Notes under the pieces: model-generated
Database searches by the model: none
Seen by the model: only the letters and a program-made list of their open reading frames with translations
What the model was told of the DNA's origin: nothing
Shown: positions 54,793 to 62,636 of the stretch, piece after piece
Position numbering within the stretch: the first letter of the stretch is position 1
Layout: each line of letters starts with the position of its first letter
Position numbers and translations under genes: made by a program
Assembly (NCBI GenBank): GCA_019635875.1
Contig: JAHBYP010000001.1
Location: 248,001 to 312,000 of the forward strand
DNA: 64,000 nt
Direction of reading: 5' to 3'
Source of the DNA: Alphaproteobacteria bacterium
GTDB taxonomy: Bacteria > Pseudomonadota > Alphaproteobacteria > Reyranellales > Reyranellaceae

Positions 54793-54827
54793 TTTCACGC
54801 TACGCCCTCTTTCTGAGGGAGAGGTTC

Positions 54828-56063
54828 ATGCGTGCACCGGGCGTAATTAGAGACGCGATCGTCGAGTTTCTAACTGCACATGGCAAGGCCGCATCCGTGG
54901 CCGAGATTGAAAATGCTGTGCAGAGAAAGCTGGGTGCTGTCAGTCCTTCGTCGGTTCGCTCGTATCTTCGTTTGAACGCAACGACGCTCTTCGAGAAGAA
55001 GGGTCGCGGACAGTATGCGGTGAAGGATGCCCGTGCGAGCTACGCGCAGCGGACGCAGCCGAAAGTCGTCGCCATAAACGACAGTGCCGAACTGGTACGG
55101 GCTGACTGCTTCGACTGGCTCGCTGACCGAGCAGAAAATTCGGTGCATGCGGTTGTCACCGATCCTCCATACGGACTAATCGAGTACACCGAAAAAGAAC
55201 AAGGCAAGCTCAGAAACGGTAAGGGCGGGGTCTGGCGTATTCCACCGTCGTTTGACGGTCACCAACGAGCCCCGTTGCCTCGGTTCACGGTGCTCGATGA
55301 GCACGACCGAAGAGAGCTGTATGCCTTCTTCAAGCGCTTTGCCATGCATATCGCGCGCGTGCTCGTACCGGGCGGGAATGTCGTTATTGCCAGCAACCCA
55401 TTGCTCTCACACATAGTCGCGACCTCGATGGCGGAAAGCGGTCTCGAACTGCGGGGCTACATCGCGCGACTGACAATGACGATGCGCGGAGGCGATCGGC
55501 CAAAGAACGCGCATAACGAATTCTGGGGCGTAAGCGTGATGCCGCGGTCGATGTGGGAGCCGTGGGTCATCCTGCGCAAGCCACCGGAAGGTAGGGTGCA
55601 GGACAATCTTCGAAGGTGGAAAACAGGGGGCTTCCGGCGGCCTTCGGATGAACGCCCATTTGGAGACGTACTGCGCTCTGGCCCGACCTCCAAGACGGAA
55701 CGCGACATCGCTGCCCATCCGTCGCTCAAGCCCCAGGCCTTCATGCGCGAGATCGTGCGGGCCGCACTTCCTCTCGGACAGGGGGTAGTTCTCGATCCGT
55801 TCATGGGGGCGGGATCAACGATCGCCGCAGCAATGTCCCTTGGCTACAGCAGCATTGGCGTGGAGTTGGACCCGAGATACTTCGATATCGCAGTGCGGGC
55901 TGTCCCAAGGCTTGCGATTCTGCCGGTGAATCGTGCAACCTCCGAGAAAGATCTCGGCGGGGGAGCGGGTGGCGTTACCAAAGGACTTGACCGCGTTTCA
56001 TATCAAAAAGGCCGTAGACCTCATCGAGAAGGAAGCGGCCGAGTTGGTGGACCTCTACTTTGA
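54828..56063 (+). CDS. DNA methyltransferase (N6-adenine/N4-cytosine, beta-type) of a type II R-M system
   Basis: A 411-residue methyltransferase. Residues 1-70 look like a winged helix (APGVIRDAIVEFLTAHGKAA, SVAEIENAVQRKLGAVSPSS). The catalytic motif IV VVTDPPYGLIEY comes first and the SAM motif LDPFMGAGSTIAAAMSLG last, so the order is beta class; SLKPQAFMREIV lies between. Codon use is less GC3-rich than the genes to the left. The last about 40 codons overlap the endonuclease gene in another frame and probably carry no constraint of their own. The ATG at 54828 has GAGGGAGAGG upstream. Confidence 0.9.
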   Translation: MRAPGVIRDAIVEFLTAHGKAASVAEIENAVQRKLGAVSPSSVRSYLRLNATTLFEKKGRGQYAVKDARASYAQRTQPKVVAINDSAELVRADCFDWLADRAENSVHAVVTDPPYGLIEYTEKEQGKLRNGKGGVWRIPPSFDGHQRAPLPRFTVLDEHDRRELYAFFKRFAMHIARVLVPGGNVVIASNPLLSHIVATSMAESGLELRGYIARLTMTMRGGDRPKNAHNEFWGVSVMPRSMWEPWVILRKPPEGRVQDNLRRWKTGGFRRPSDERPFGDVLRSGPTSKTERDIAAHPSLKPQAFMREIVRAALPLGQGVVLDPFMGAGSTIAAAMSLGYSSIGVELDPRYFDIAVRAVPRLAILPVNRATSEKDLGGGAGGVTKGLDRVSYQKGRRPHREGSGRVGGPLL

Positions 56064-56577
56064 GCAGGCCAACGTCTTCAGCGCGATTGTAGGCATTGTG
56101 GGTGTGAAGGCGCTCCATGCCGTTAGCCCATACAAGAAGCACAAGCATCCGGACGTAGCGCAACAACGCTTTCCTGACTTGTCGTTGGCTGGGAAGCTAA
56201 ACCCGCCACCTTCACAGGCTCTTGAATCGAAGGGCAGCACGCGCGCGTGGTCTATCCAATCCCACTACAACCATCCCGGCTGGTACGTCGTGTGGCGGTA
56301 CTTGGTCGATCCCACGGGCAGCATCAAGAAAGATAAGCCCGTGGTGATCTGGCGAGTCGATGTCGTCTACCTGAAAGAATCTGACTGGAAGTACGAGGGA
56401 AGCAAGGCCGGAGAAAGCGGTGGAGGCCGGACTCACACGTTCGGGGTGAAGACGCCCGCCTCTCTGCTGAAGGATTCTGCCGCATATACGTTGGCAGGAA
56501 TCAAGCTGAAGGGCGGGCGGCCCGTTCTCATGGAGGAGCTTGAACGGGACTCCGCGCCCCCCAACGACATGACCTGA
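55933..56577 (+). CDS. PD-(D/E)XK restriction endonuclease, partner of the methyltransferase
   Basis: A 214-residue protein overlapping the methyltransferase gene by 131 bp. Its position after a beta-type methyltransferase, and a PD-(D/E)XK signature, indicate a type II restriction endonuclease: P81-D82 (RFPDLSLAG) and E98-S99-K100 (QALESKGSTR). The remaining conserved-looking stretches are HYNHPGWYVVWRYLVDP, VVIWRVDVVYL and GGGRTHTFGVKTP. Starts are GTG at 55933 or 55969; the second has GGGAG but with short spacing. The recognition sequence cannot be read from the protein. Confidence 0.78.
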   Translation: MQPPRKISAGERVALPKDLTAFHIKKAVDLIEKEAAELVDLYFEQANVFSAIVGIVGVKALHAVSPYKKHKHPDVAQQRFPDLSLAGKLNPPPSQALESKGSTRAWSIQSHYNHPGWYVVWRYLVDPTGSIKKDKPVVIWRVDVVYLKESDWKYEGSKAGESGGGRTHTFGVKTPASLLKDSAAYTLAGIKLKGGRPVLMEELERDSAPPNDMT

Positions 56578-56585
56578 GCGCGGTG

Positions 56586-56885
56586 TTAGTCCGCGTCAAA
56601 CGCCTCTACAGCCTCCCGTGCGATACGACGATGGTCTGCGTCCACCAGCGCTGATTTCTCCGGCGGCACGCCGTTGATGTGGACGAGCTTGTATGTGCAG
56701 TCGCGGCCGGTGTCGTCTTTCAGGAAGACATAGCCGTGCTTGTCCTCCAAGTCTTGGATGCGAGCTGCGAGCCGCGTGATCGCGGGGAACTGGCGAAGGC
56801 ACTCGTTGCGCGTCACGTAGCCGTCGCGAGCAAGCTTCGCCTTGATGCGCTCGATCTGGGTGCCTTTGGTCGGGTCGGTGCTCAT
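56586..56885 (-). CDS. Phage-type helix-turn-helix (HTH_39-like) protein
   Basis: A 99-residue protein with a winged-helix fold common in phage replication regions: QIERIKAKLARDGYVTRNEC, then LRQFPAITRLAARIQDLEDK and a beta-wing (YVFLKDDTGRDCTYKLVHIN). Such proteins are often near phage recombination genes and may bind DNA. The start overlaps the stop of the upstream gene (ATGA), and it ends the leftward early operon. Confidence 0.75.
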   Translation of the reverse strand: MSTDPTKGTQIERIKAKLARDGYVTRNECLRQFPAITRLAARIQDLEDKHGYVFLKDDTGRDCTYKLVHINGVPPEKSALVDADHRRIAREAVEAFDAD

Positions 56886-57211
56886 ACGATGTTGCGCGCC
56901 TCATCCGCCATAACGCGGAGCTTGGTCGCGATGGCGGCGCTCAGCTTGTCGATCCGGCGTAGCTCCCACTTGAGCTGCGTCTCCCGTTGGCCGTCCGCAG
57001 TTGCCTGCCACTCTCGATCCGTCGCCTTGTCGCTGTTCTTCTCCCCTCGGATGTTGAGCCAGATGCCCGGCTTTATCGCGAGGATGCGTTGCATCTCGCC
57101 GGCGCGGAGCGAGTAGAGCGCGGCCAGGAAGACGCGGAAGTCGGCGAGGGAGCGAGGGGAGAGGCCTTCTCCCCCCAACTGCTCCTCGATATGCTCGATG
57201 GTGAGCTTCAT
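56882..57211 (-). CDS. Hypothetical phage-island protein
   Basis: A 109-residue, mostly helical, charged protein (EEQLGGEGLSPRSLADFRVF at the N-terminus, KWELRRIDKLSAAIATKLRV near the C-terminus). No family is recognised. It lies between the SSB-like and HTH genes of the leftward operon, 3 bp after one and overlapping the next by 4 nt, so it is surely expressed with them. Confidence 0.65.
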   Translation of the reverse strand: MKLTIEHIEEQLGGEGLSPRSLADFRVFLAALYSLRAGEMQRILAIKPGIWLNIRGEKNSDKATDREWQATADGQRETQLKWELRRIDKLSAAIATKLRVMADEARNIV

Positions 57212-57214
57212 ATC

Positions 57215-57724
57215 CTAGCGGATGACGAGGTAGTCCTCGTAGCTCGTACTTCGGACAGCGGTGTTCACTTCGCGGGGGTGCAGCTTCTTGGTGAGCGCGT
57301 ACTGCGCACTCTGAAACTCCCTATCGTCCATTGCCGTACGAAGCTCGCCATACTCCTCGGGTGTAAGCGGCTGCGTAGGAGCCTTCGACGCGTGGAAGCC
57401 GGCAATGTCTCGATCGAGGTCTTTGCCTACGGAGCAATCCTTCTTGTGCCGCGCGCCAACCGACCCGCAGCAAGGCTTCTCTATGAAGCGGGGCTTGGCA
57501 CGCTTGCCCTGCCGGGGAGCTGCATCCGCTTTCTTGCGCCGACCGCGCTTGGTGGGCTGGGGCGCATCATCGTCCCCGGCACGCGAGGCGGCCGCCTCTG
57601 CGGCACGTCTTGCCTCGGCGAGCTTTGGCCCGATGATCTCCATAGCCTCGTCCGGGGTGAGGTCGAGTTCGACGACGCTCTCGCCGTCGTCGGTGAGGAC
57701 GGTCAATGTGTAGCTGTACGCCAT
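57215..57724 (-). CDS. Hypothetical phage-island protein with a basic, cysteine-containing centre
   Basis: A 169-residue protein. The N-terminal strands (YSYTLTVLTDDGESVVELDL) precede an Ala-rich helix, a basic stretch (TKRGRRKKADAAPRQGKRAK) and a C-C-x(10)-C-containing loop (PCCGSVGARHKKDC) that may bind zinc or nucleic acid. The C-terminus is helical. It is not recognised. It is in operon with the SSB-like gene (3 bp gap). Confidence 0.65.
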   Translation of the reverse strand: MAYSYTLTVLTDDGESVVELDLTPDEAMEIIGPKLAEARRAAEAAASRAGDDDAPQPTKRGRRKKADAAPRQGKRAKPRFIEKPCCGSVGARHKKDCSVGKDLDRDIAGFHASKAPTQPLTPEEYGELRTAMDDREFQSAQYALTKKLHPREVNTAVRSTSYEDYLVIR

Positions 57725-57727
57725 AAG

Positions 57728-58567
57728 CTAGAAGGGAATGTCGTCGGGGTTAATGTCGTCCTTCGGGAGATCGGGGTCAGTCGTATCCTGCGCGGCCTCC
57801 GGCACAACGTCGGCATTGGCCGCACGCTTGTTGCGCGCCTCGTCGATCTCGACGCACTTCTCGTGCACCTCGCGGAGCTTCTCGATGGCGTACGCCTGGG
57901 CCTTCTCCTCCAAGCGCTCGCCGCGCTCGAAGTGAATAGCGAAGTAGGATTTTGCACCCTGTTCGAGCACCGGGCGCAGCACGGTCTTGAACTGGTAGAA
58001 GTGCTCCTTCTCGCCGTCAGCACCTTTCCCAAAGGAGCCAAGGTACCTGTAGAAGTCGGTCGTGCTTTCGGCCTTGGCCTCGCTGCCGAGCGATGAGCCG
58101 CGCACAATGAGCTTCACCAGCTCGGGCTCGTTCGGCCCCTCACAAAGGAGGGCGTAGACGATCTGCACCGTGCGAAGCTGCGGGTACTGGTCGCGAAGGT
58201 CATCCGCGATGCCGGTGATCGGCTTCTCGTTGTCCTGGTAGAGCGTTACCACGTCCTTCTTGTGATTGTACTCGGAAGTTGAGCGGACGATCTTCCCCTT
58301 CTCGCCGCGCTCCACGAGCTTGCGGCGCACCTTGAGGAATACGACGGTGGCCGTGGTCCCGATGCGCTCTTCTTCGGGCTTCTCATCCCTCGGCTTGCCG
58401 ACCAGGATGCGCTTGCGGAAGTAGCCGCCCTTGCGCTCCAGCTTGCCGTTTACTTCGACAGCATCGCCGTCGCCGTTGATCGTTACCTCGTTCAATTCGA
58501 GCGCGCGGGTGGCGCCGTAGTGGGCCTCGCCGCTTGCTGCTGCTGGGTCGAATGTTGATGTGTCCAT
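57728..58567 (-). CDS. Probable phage single-stranded-DNA-binding protein
   Basis: A 279-residue protein rich in beta strands (VTINGDGDAVEVNGKLERKG, TTATVVFLKVRRKLVERGEK). It ends in an acidic tail closed by DDINPDDIPF, the C-terminal tip by which SSB proteins recruit DNA-processing partners. It sits next to a RecB-like nuclease and an HTH protein. I infer an SSB or recombination-mediator role; there is no clear sequence match to known SSB families by eye. Confidence 0.65.
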   Translation of the reverse strand: MDTSTFDPAAASGEAHYGATRALELNEVTINGDGDAVEVNGKLERKGGYFRKRILVGKPRDEKPEEERIGTTATVVFLKVRRKLVERGEKGKIVRSTSEYNHKKDVVTLYQDNEKPITGIADDLRDQYPQLRTVQIVYALLCEGPNEPELVKLIVRGSSLGSEAKAESTTDFYRYLGSFGKGADGEKEHFYQFKTVLRPVLEQGAKSYFAIHFERGERLEEKAQAYAIEKLREVHEKCVEIDEARNKRAANADVVPEAAQDTTDPDLPKDDINPDDIPF

Positions 58568-58579
58568 AGTTTTGAGTGA

Positions 58580-59530
58580 TTATCGCTTCTTAGATGCGCG
58601 CTTTCGCGGCGCTGGCTCGTCATTGGTGGCGACGCCAATTGCTTCGTTTGCTGCCGCCACGTCCTTCTCGGCCGATGCCGATTCCTTGCTCTTGCCGGGT
58701 GAGAGCACGATCGGAAAATCGCGCTTGGTGAAGCCGGGCGTGTTGTCGCCGATCTCGGCCTTCCATATCTGCTGCGCGACCGTGAAGAGCGGGAACGCGT
58801 CCTCGATCTCCGTGAACTTGTAGCCTGCCTTGTTGCGCTCGTAGCCGACCTGGAGGATGGCGGTCTTGAGGCCGGAGAGATCGACCAGCTTGCTGGTCTC
58901 GGTGCCGTTCTCATTCCGCTCATAGATCGGGTTCTCGCCGTTCTCGAGCGCCTGGCGGTACGCGCTGACCTGTAGCTCATACTCCTTCCAGACGTTCTTC
59001 GATGTCTTGAAGTCGATGACGTAGGGCACGCCGTCGATACGGCAGATGAGATCGACCGTCCCGGCGTAGCCGTGGATCTCGGAGAACACGGTGATCTCGT
59101 TGGCGATGATCTCCGGCTTCACTTCGTTGCGCCAGTCGATGAACGACTTCACGCACAGAAGCTCCTCGTAGGAAAGCTCGGTGAGCGCGGCAATCTCCTC
59201 GGTGCTGCGGCTCTTGTCCTCGACCTTCGTGTCGATGCGGAACTCCTCGCCGCGCAAGATGCGCTCGATGGCGAGGTGGACGCGCGAGCCCTTGTCGCCG
59301 GCCGCTTGCTTTGCGGCCTCGGCTTCGTCCCAGCCTTTGTCGGCTAGCCACTTGTAGAAGCCGACGCCTTTGGGCCAGAAGCCCGCGATCCAGGTGACGG
59401 ATGGGACGGGGGTGTAGACCGGGATGCCGGATGCCGGGTCTTTGCCTGGCTTGGTGTACCACCGCTCGTCCGCGACGGTGATCTGAACAATGCCTCTCTT
59501 TTCGTCTGTTTCTCTGATTACCTTTTTCAT
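58580..59530 (-). CDS. RecB/Cas4-like PD-(D/E)XK nuclease (phage exonuclease type)
   Basis: A 316-residue nuclease. H85 (GSRVHLAIERIL), D160 (GYAGTVDLICRI), D173-F-K175 (YVIDFKTSKNV) and the Q187xxxY191 motif (YELQVSAYRQAL) are the set found in RecB-family exonucleases and phage recombination nucleases. The C-terminus is Ala/Lys-rich. Its pairing with an SSB-like protein 12 bp downstream suggests a phage recombination module. The start ATG is preceded by an AACCAACT leader shared with neighbouring island genes rather than a standard ribosome-binding site. Confidence 0.83.
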   Translation of the reverse strand: MKKVIRETDEKRGIVQITVADERWYTKPGKDPASGIPVYTPVPSVTWIAGFWPKGVGFYKWLADKGWDEAEAAKQAAGDKGSRVHLAIERILRGEEFRIDTKVEDKSRSTEEIAALTELSYEELLCVKSFIDWRNEVKPEIIANEITVFSEIHGYAGTVDLICRIDGVPYVIDFKTSKNVWKEYELQVSAYRQALENGENPIYERNENGTETSKLVDLSGLKTAILQVGYERNKAGYKFTEIEDAFPLFTVAQQIWKAEIGDNTPGFTKRDFPIVLSPGKSKESASAEKDVAAANEAIGVATNDEPAPRKRASKKR

Positions 59531-59552
59531 AGTTGGTTGATGATGATGTCCG

Positions 59553-59723
59553 CTACTGAAGAGCGGCGCACAGTAAGATGATGACCGCGAAGAACAGCAT
59601 GAGCAGCACGGCCTCGATTGCCGTCGTTGCCCAGCAGCGCCACGTGTGACGGTGGGAGTAGTCCGCTGCGAGCATCGCGGTGCCTAGGTTGTCGATTTCG
59701 TTTCCAATTTTTGGATAGTTCAT
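59553..59723 (-). CDS. Small membrane protein of the phage island
   Basis: A 56-residue protein (start MNYPKIGNEIDNLGTAML) with one C-terminal membrane helix (AVLLMLFFAVIILLCAAL). It is the first gene of the leftward early operon, with the upstream leader CCAGCTATG similar to the next gene's CCAACTATG. A longer start at 59759 is possible but lacks a leader. The function is unknown. Confidence 0.55.
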   Translation of the reverse strand: MNYPKIGNEIDNLGTAMLAADYSHRHTWRCWATTAIEAVLLMLFFAVIILLCAALQ

Positions 59724-59744
59724 AGCTGGTTTTGCTAATCCCTC

Positions 59745-59816
59745 TGTGTCGCTCGCCACCTCTTTCGAGGTCGCATCCCCTTACGAGTGATGCGTTCGCA
59801 AGAAACGAGCGACACA
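59745..59816. repeat. Inverted repeat with 11-bp perfect arms
   Basis: TGTGTCGCTCG and CGAGCGACACA separated by 50 nt that contain a smaller hairpin. Located just upstream of the leftward operon's first gene. Confidence 0.7.
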
Positions 59817-59944
59817 AAGGGCGTAAGGGTAATTCGACACGCCCGAGTGCTTGGCTGCGCCATGGCTCGCGTGTCGGTATGGGTTGTGAGCTGGGAGGGG
59901 ACAAGCCGTGCGCCTCATCCATCGTAGCTCTCGCGTTTCGCGCG

Positions 59945-59959
59945 ATGGGTGCGACCCAT
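59945..59959. promoter_or_regulatory. Palindrome ATGGGT-GCG-ACCCAT
   Basis: A perfect 6-bp inverted repeat with a 3-bp spacer, the size of a phage-repressor operator, in the divergent region. No second matching copy was noticed. Confidence 0.4.
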
Positions 59960-60248
59960 TGCAACGCGAGCATTCAGAGTCGGTGTGAAGCCCAACGCAC
60001 GGGCACTTCACAGCTCCCCCTCCAAACTCACAACGTATGTCAAGGAACCAGAAGAAGCGGGCGACACTGCTTTTATGCGGTTACGGTCGCGAGCGATTAT
60101 CTGACCGGTGGCTTTCCGAGCCGACGCCGCCGCATTACTCTGACCGCTTCTTCCCTATGATCATTCAAGCATGTGGTGATGATAACGCAACGGCCTGGTG
60201 TGGATAACGAAGGGCGCTAAGGAAGGCGGGCGCGGTATAGTCTACTCG

Positions 60249-60428
60249 ATGGCTTTGAGCGCATATCAACGCGTGAAGAGATGGCGACAGAAAAAGGCAA
60301 ATCAGTCGTACAGTGCGAAGTTCATGCAGCAACGCCGACGACATTTCTTCAAGCTCTACCTCGCCAAGAAGATTGCATACGCCGAAATTCCAAAGTCGTA
60401 TCGGGTCTTCAAAGAGTTTGATCGGTGA
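60249..60428 (+). CDS. Small basic protein of the phage island
   Basis: A 59-residue, strongly basic protein (YQRVKRWRQKKANQSYSAKF, then MQQRRRHFFKLYLAKK) ending KSYRVFKEFDR. It could bind nucleic acid. The ATG at 60249 is chosen; an upstream GTG at 60198 is in frame. It is not recognised and has no clear ribosome-binding site, so confidence is low. Confidence 0.4.
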   Translation: MALSAYQRVKRWRQKKANQSYSAKFMQQRRRHFFKLYLAKKIAYAEIPKSYRVFKEFDR

Positions 60429-60434
60429 TGGCTC

Positions 60435-60575
60435 CTAAACCTCCACCTTCCACTCGCTGACCACCGTATCGGGGTAGAGCGTAACGGTGCGTCGCACCTG
60501 CACGGCGATGTCGATGAGGATGAGGGCGATCAGGATGCCGTAGAACGCGAGGACGATGCGGATGGTTGATTTCAT
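60435..60575 (-). CDS. Very small membrane protein (46 residues)
   Basis: MKSTIRIVLAFYGILIALIL begins a single membrane helix followed by a short soluble tail (VRRTVTLYPDTVVSEWKVEV). A GGAG site lies 9 nt upstream, overlapping the stop of the preceding small gene (AAGGAGTAG). The two form a tandem pair. Function unknown; phage membrane accessory proteins of this size exist. Confidence 0.55.
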   Translation of the reverse strand: MKSTIRIVLAFYGILIALILIDIAVQVRRTVTLYPDTVVSEWKVEV

Positions 60576-60581
60576 GGCCGC

Positions 60582-60713
60582 CTACTCCTTGCTCGCCGAG
60601 CTGACCAGGGTGTCGGCCACGAAGCACGGCGCGGGGTGGCGGGCGATGCCGTCATAGAGGATGGCGAAGAAGGCGACGCCGTAGAGCACGATAGCGAGAT
60701 TGCGAACCTGCAT
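60582..60713 (-). CDS. Very small membrane protein (43 residues)
   Basis: MQVRNLAIVLYGVAFFAILY is a membrane helix, followed by DGIARHPAPCFVADTLVSSA. GGAGG lies 5 nt before the ATG. Its stop forms part of the ribosome-binding site of the next small membrane gene, so both are translated together. Not recognised. Confidence 0.55.
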   Translation of the reverse strand: MQVRNLAIVLYGVAFFAILYDGIARHPAPCFVADTLVSSASKE

Positions 60714-60941
60714 GTGAGCCTCCGTTGCGGTGGCCTCACGGTACGCGAGCGGAAAATCTGGTCTACGGCGCGACCTCCTCACACCTCCTCAGATGATAAA
60801 ATTGTTGCGGCCCGCTCTTTTTTGCGGCGGGCACCCGCGAGCAGTCCAAACAGCGCACGTGGCTCTACTCGCGTTTGTCGCCCGCCCATGCAAACCAGAC
60901 TGAGCTTTGGTTGGCGTTCCGCCACCAGATGCCAACTATCA

Positions 60942-61673
60942 ATGAACAAGCTCTATATCGGCTTCACCAAGGATGTCCGGCCGCCCAGGAAGCGCGGCTA
61001 CCTTTTCATAAATGACGAGGTGCGCGAGCTGCACCATCAGACGCGCGTCTTCGACCCGCTCGTCCACTGCTTCAACCCCCTCAAAGGCATCGACTACAAG
61101 CGCGCACGCGAGCTGGCGGAGGTGCTCTACACGATCGCCCCACAGGGCGAGAACACGCTCACGGTCCGCAACGGTAAGCGAACGCTGCTTAGGGCTCTCC
61201 TGGCGGCCGAGTCCCTCGACCGTGTGGATGGTGATGAGGAGGTAGCCGCTATGATCGGGGATCTTCTCGTGTCGCCCGTCCTCAAGCGCGTGCTCTGTAC
61301 GCCCGGCGAGCCGTTCTCATTCAAGCCGAGCTCGGCCGTGATCGCCCGGCTCAACCGCGCGGAGCTGGGCGAGTTTGATGCGCTCGTGCTCGGGCTCCTC
61401 CTGCTCAATCAATACCGCGGCCAGGTCGTCGTGCCCGACCTGGGCTTCTACGGTCGAAATCAGCACGCGAACCTCGTCCGCGAAAGGCGGCTCATCGGGG
61501 GGTGCAATTTCCTCGAGGAGCTGCCCGACAAGCTCCGGCAGGCGTGTCTGTCGATCGAGGACAAGGAGCTGCGGCACGCCAGCTCGGCCGATGCGGAGCT
61601 GGTCGCCAAGCTGTCGGGCCTGGTGCGAGGCACAAACGATTTCAACGGGCATGTGAAGCAGTGGACCGAGTGA
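60942..61673 (+). CDS. Unrecognised phage-island protein
   Basis: A 243-residue protein starting MNKLYIGFTKDVRPPRKRGY. It contains FDPLVHCFNPLKGIDYKRAR, a helical middle (AAMIGDLLVSPVLKRVLC) and FDALVLGLLLLNQYRGQVVV, ending in a charged helix. The fold is probably mixed alpha/beta. The ATG at 60942 is preferred over 60888 because codons between them are AT-rich and unlike the gene. It is rightward, opposite to the early operon. No function can be assigned. Confidence 0.65.
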   Translation: MNKLYIGFTKDVRPPRKRGYLFINDEVRELHHQTRVFDPLVHCFNPLKGIDYKRARELAEVLYTIAPQGENTLTVRNGKRTLLRALLAAESLDRVDGDEEVAAMIGDLLVSPVLKRVLCTPGEPFSFKPSSAVIARLNRAELGEFDALVLGLLLLNQYRGQVVVPDLGFYGRNQHANLVRERRLIGGCNFLEELPDKLRQACLSIEDKELRHASSADAELVAKLSGLVRGTNDFNGHVKQWTE

Positions 61674-61843
61674 ACGCAAAAGCCGCCTATGCGCGGGCGG
61701 CTTTGCGGAGAGCGTCGCTGAGGACGAAATGCCAGGTGAACAACCCCGGCTCCGCCATCCTATCACACCACGTTTGGGGGCATTGGGGGGGAATTGACTC
61801 TCCGTGTGCGCCGGGCTGAAATGCACGCAAAAGGGGAGGACTC

Positions 61844-62221
61844 ATGCGGGGACTTATGCTCGCGGCCTTGGTCGCGTTTCCGTCTGTGGCTTTGGCGCAA
61901 AACTACGAAGGCTCCTACGTCTGCTCGCAGGGCATGACCAAGCTCACGCTCACGGTGCAGCAGAAGCACGGCAGCACCAGTTTCGTGCTGTTCGCCTTTG
62001 GCCCTTCACCGCTGAACCCCAACGTGCCGGAGGGGTCGTTCATGATGCAGGGCACGTTGAGCGATTCCATGATGCAGCTCACTCCGATGAACTGGGTCAA
62101 GGAGCCGTACGGCTTCTCGATGATCGGCCTGGTGGGCACGTCCACAGATGGGAAGAGCTATCAGGGGAATGTGGTCGCTTCGATACCGGGGTGCTCGACA
62201 TTCAGCGTGGTCAAGAAGTGA
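61844..62221 (+). CDS. Small secreted protein
   Basis: A 125-residue protein with a signal peptide cleaved after ALAQ (MRGLMLAALVAFPSVALAQ). The mature part has beta strands (YEGSYVCSQGMTKLTLTVQQ, FVLFAFGPSPLNPNVPEGSF, GNVVASIPGCSTFSVV) and two cysteines that could pair. Similar small exported proteins of unknown role occur in alphaproteobacteria. A GGGGAGG ribosome-binding site precedes the ATG. A strong hairpin begins at its stop codon. Confidence 0.75.
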   Translation: MRGLMLAALVAFPSVALAQNYEGSYVCSQGMTKLTLTVQQKHGSTSFVLFAFGPSPLNPNVPEGSFMMQGTLSDSMMQLTPMNWVKEPYGFSMIGLVGTSTDGKSYQGNVVASIPGCSTFSVVKK

Positions 62222-62296
62222 CGCCGTAACGGAAGCCGACTTCGGACGCGTCTCGCCTGTTGGCGAGCGTGTCCGAAAAGGTGTCCGTTACGGCGT
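62221..62296. terminator. Compound hairpin after the secreted-protein gene
   Basis: Outer arms ACGCCGTAACGGA (62221-62233) and TCCGTTACGGCGT (62284-62296) are perfectly complementary over 13 bp. Inside, TTCGGAC and CTCGCC-TGTT-GGCGAG plus GTCCGAA form a second stem. It may terminate transcription or be a structured RNA; no T-tract follows. Confidence 0.65.
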
Positions 62297-62300
62297 CCGA

Positions 62301-62525
62301 TTACCGTCTCTTACGCAGTCGTCCAATGAGGGGATTCGCAGGTCGCTGCTCGTTGCTGTTGGGCCGGTAGCCAGTGCAGTCGCAGCCGGAAACAGTGCAA
62401 CGCCCACGGATGCGCTTGGGATGCTCTCGATGGCAGGAATGGCCGATCTGGCCTTTCAAGGAACAAAGGGGAGTGCGCCAGTCGTGCATCGCTCCAGAGT
62501 GGTCGCAGTACCTGCAAGCGGGCAT
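62301..62525 (-). CDS. Small cysteine/histidine-rich protein, possible zinc binder
   Basis: A 74-residue protein with spaced Cys/His pairs: PACRYCDHSG, PLCSLKG, GHSCHREH and GRCTVSGCDCTGYRP. The last is a common zinc-knuckle-like ending. The tail is basic (LIGRLRKRR). No ribosome-binding site is visible and the region is rich in RNA-like structure, so this may be chance, but the regular Cys spacing argues for a real gene. Confidence 0.42.
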   Translation of the reverse strand: MPACRYCDHSGAMHDWRTPLCSLKGQIGHSCHREHPKRIRGRCTVSGCDCTGYRPNSNEQRPANPLIGRLRKRR

Positions 62526-62636
62526 TCATGCATTGTACCGGCGGCCCTCCGTATTTTTTCGTGTGCGTGTGTGGATTGCGGTTGAGGGCCGGATGAGTGT
62601 GATTCGATGAGCGCGATTTGGAGATTGAGAAGTGTC

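Larger units (their letters stand above)
59724..60197. other. Divergent regulatory region of the phage island
   Basis: About 470 bp without a supported gene. It holds an 11-bp inverted repeat (TGTGTCGCTCG at 59745-59755 and CGAGCGACACA at 59806-59816) with an inner hairpin (CCTC-TTTC-GAGG), and a separate palindrome at 59945-59959. It separates the leftward early operon from rightward frames and is the likely site of early promoters and repressor operators. Confidence 0.5.

Noticed and set aside
59732..60160. A 142-codon rightward frame in the island's divergent region.
   Set aside because: It crosses the inverted repeat, has no ribosome-binding site and no protein-like pattern.
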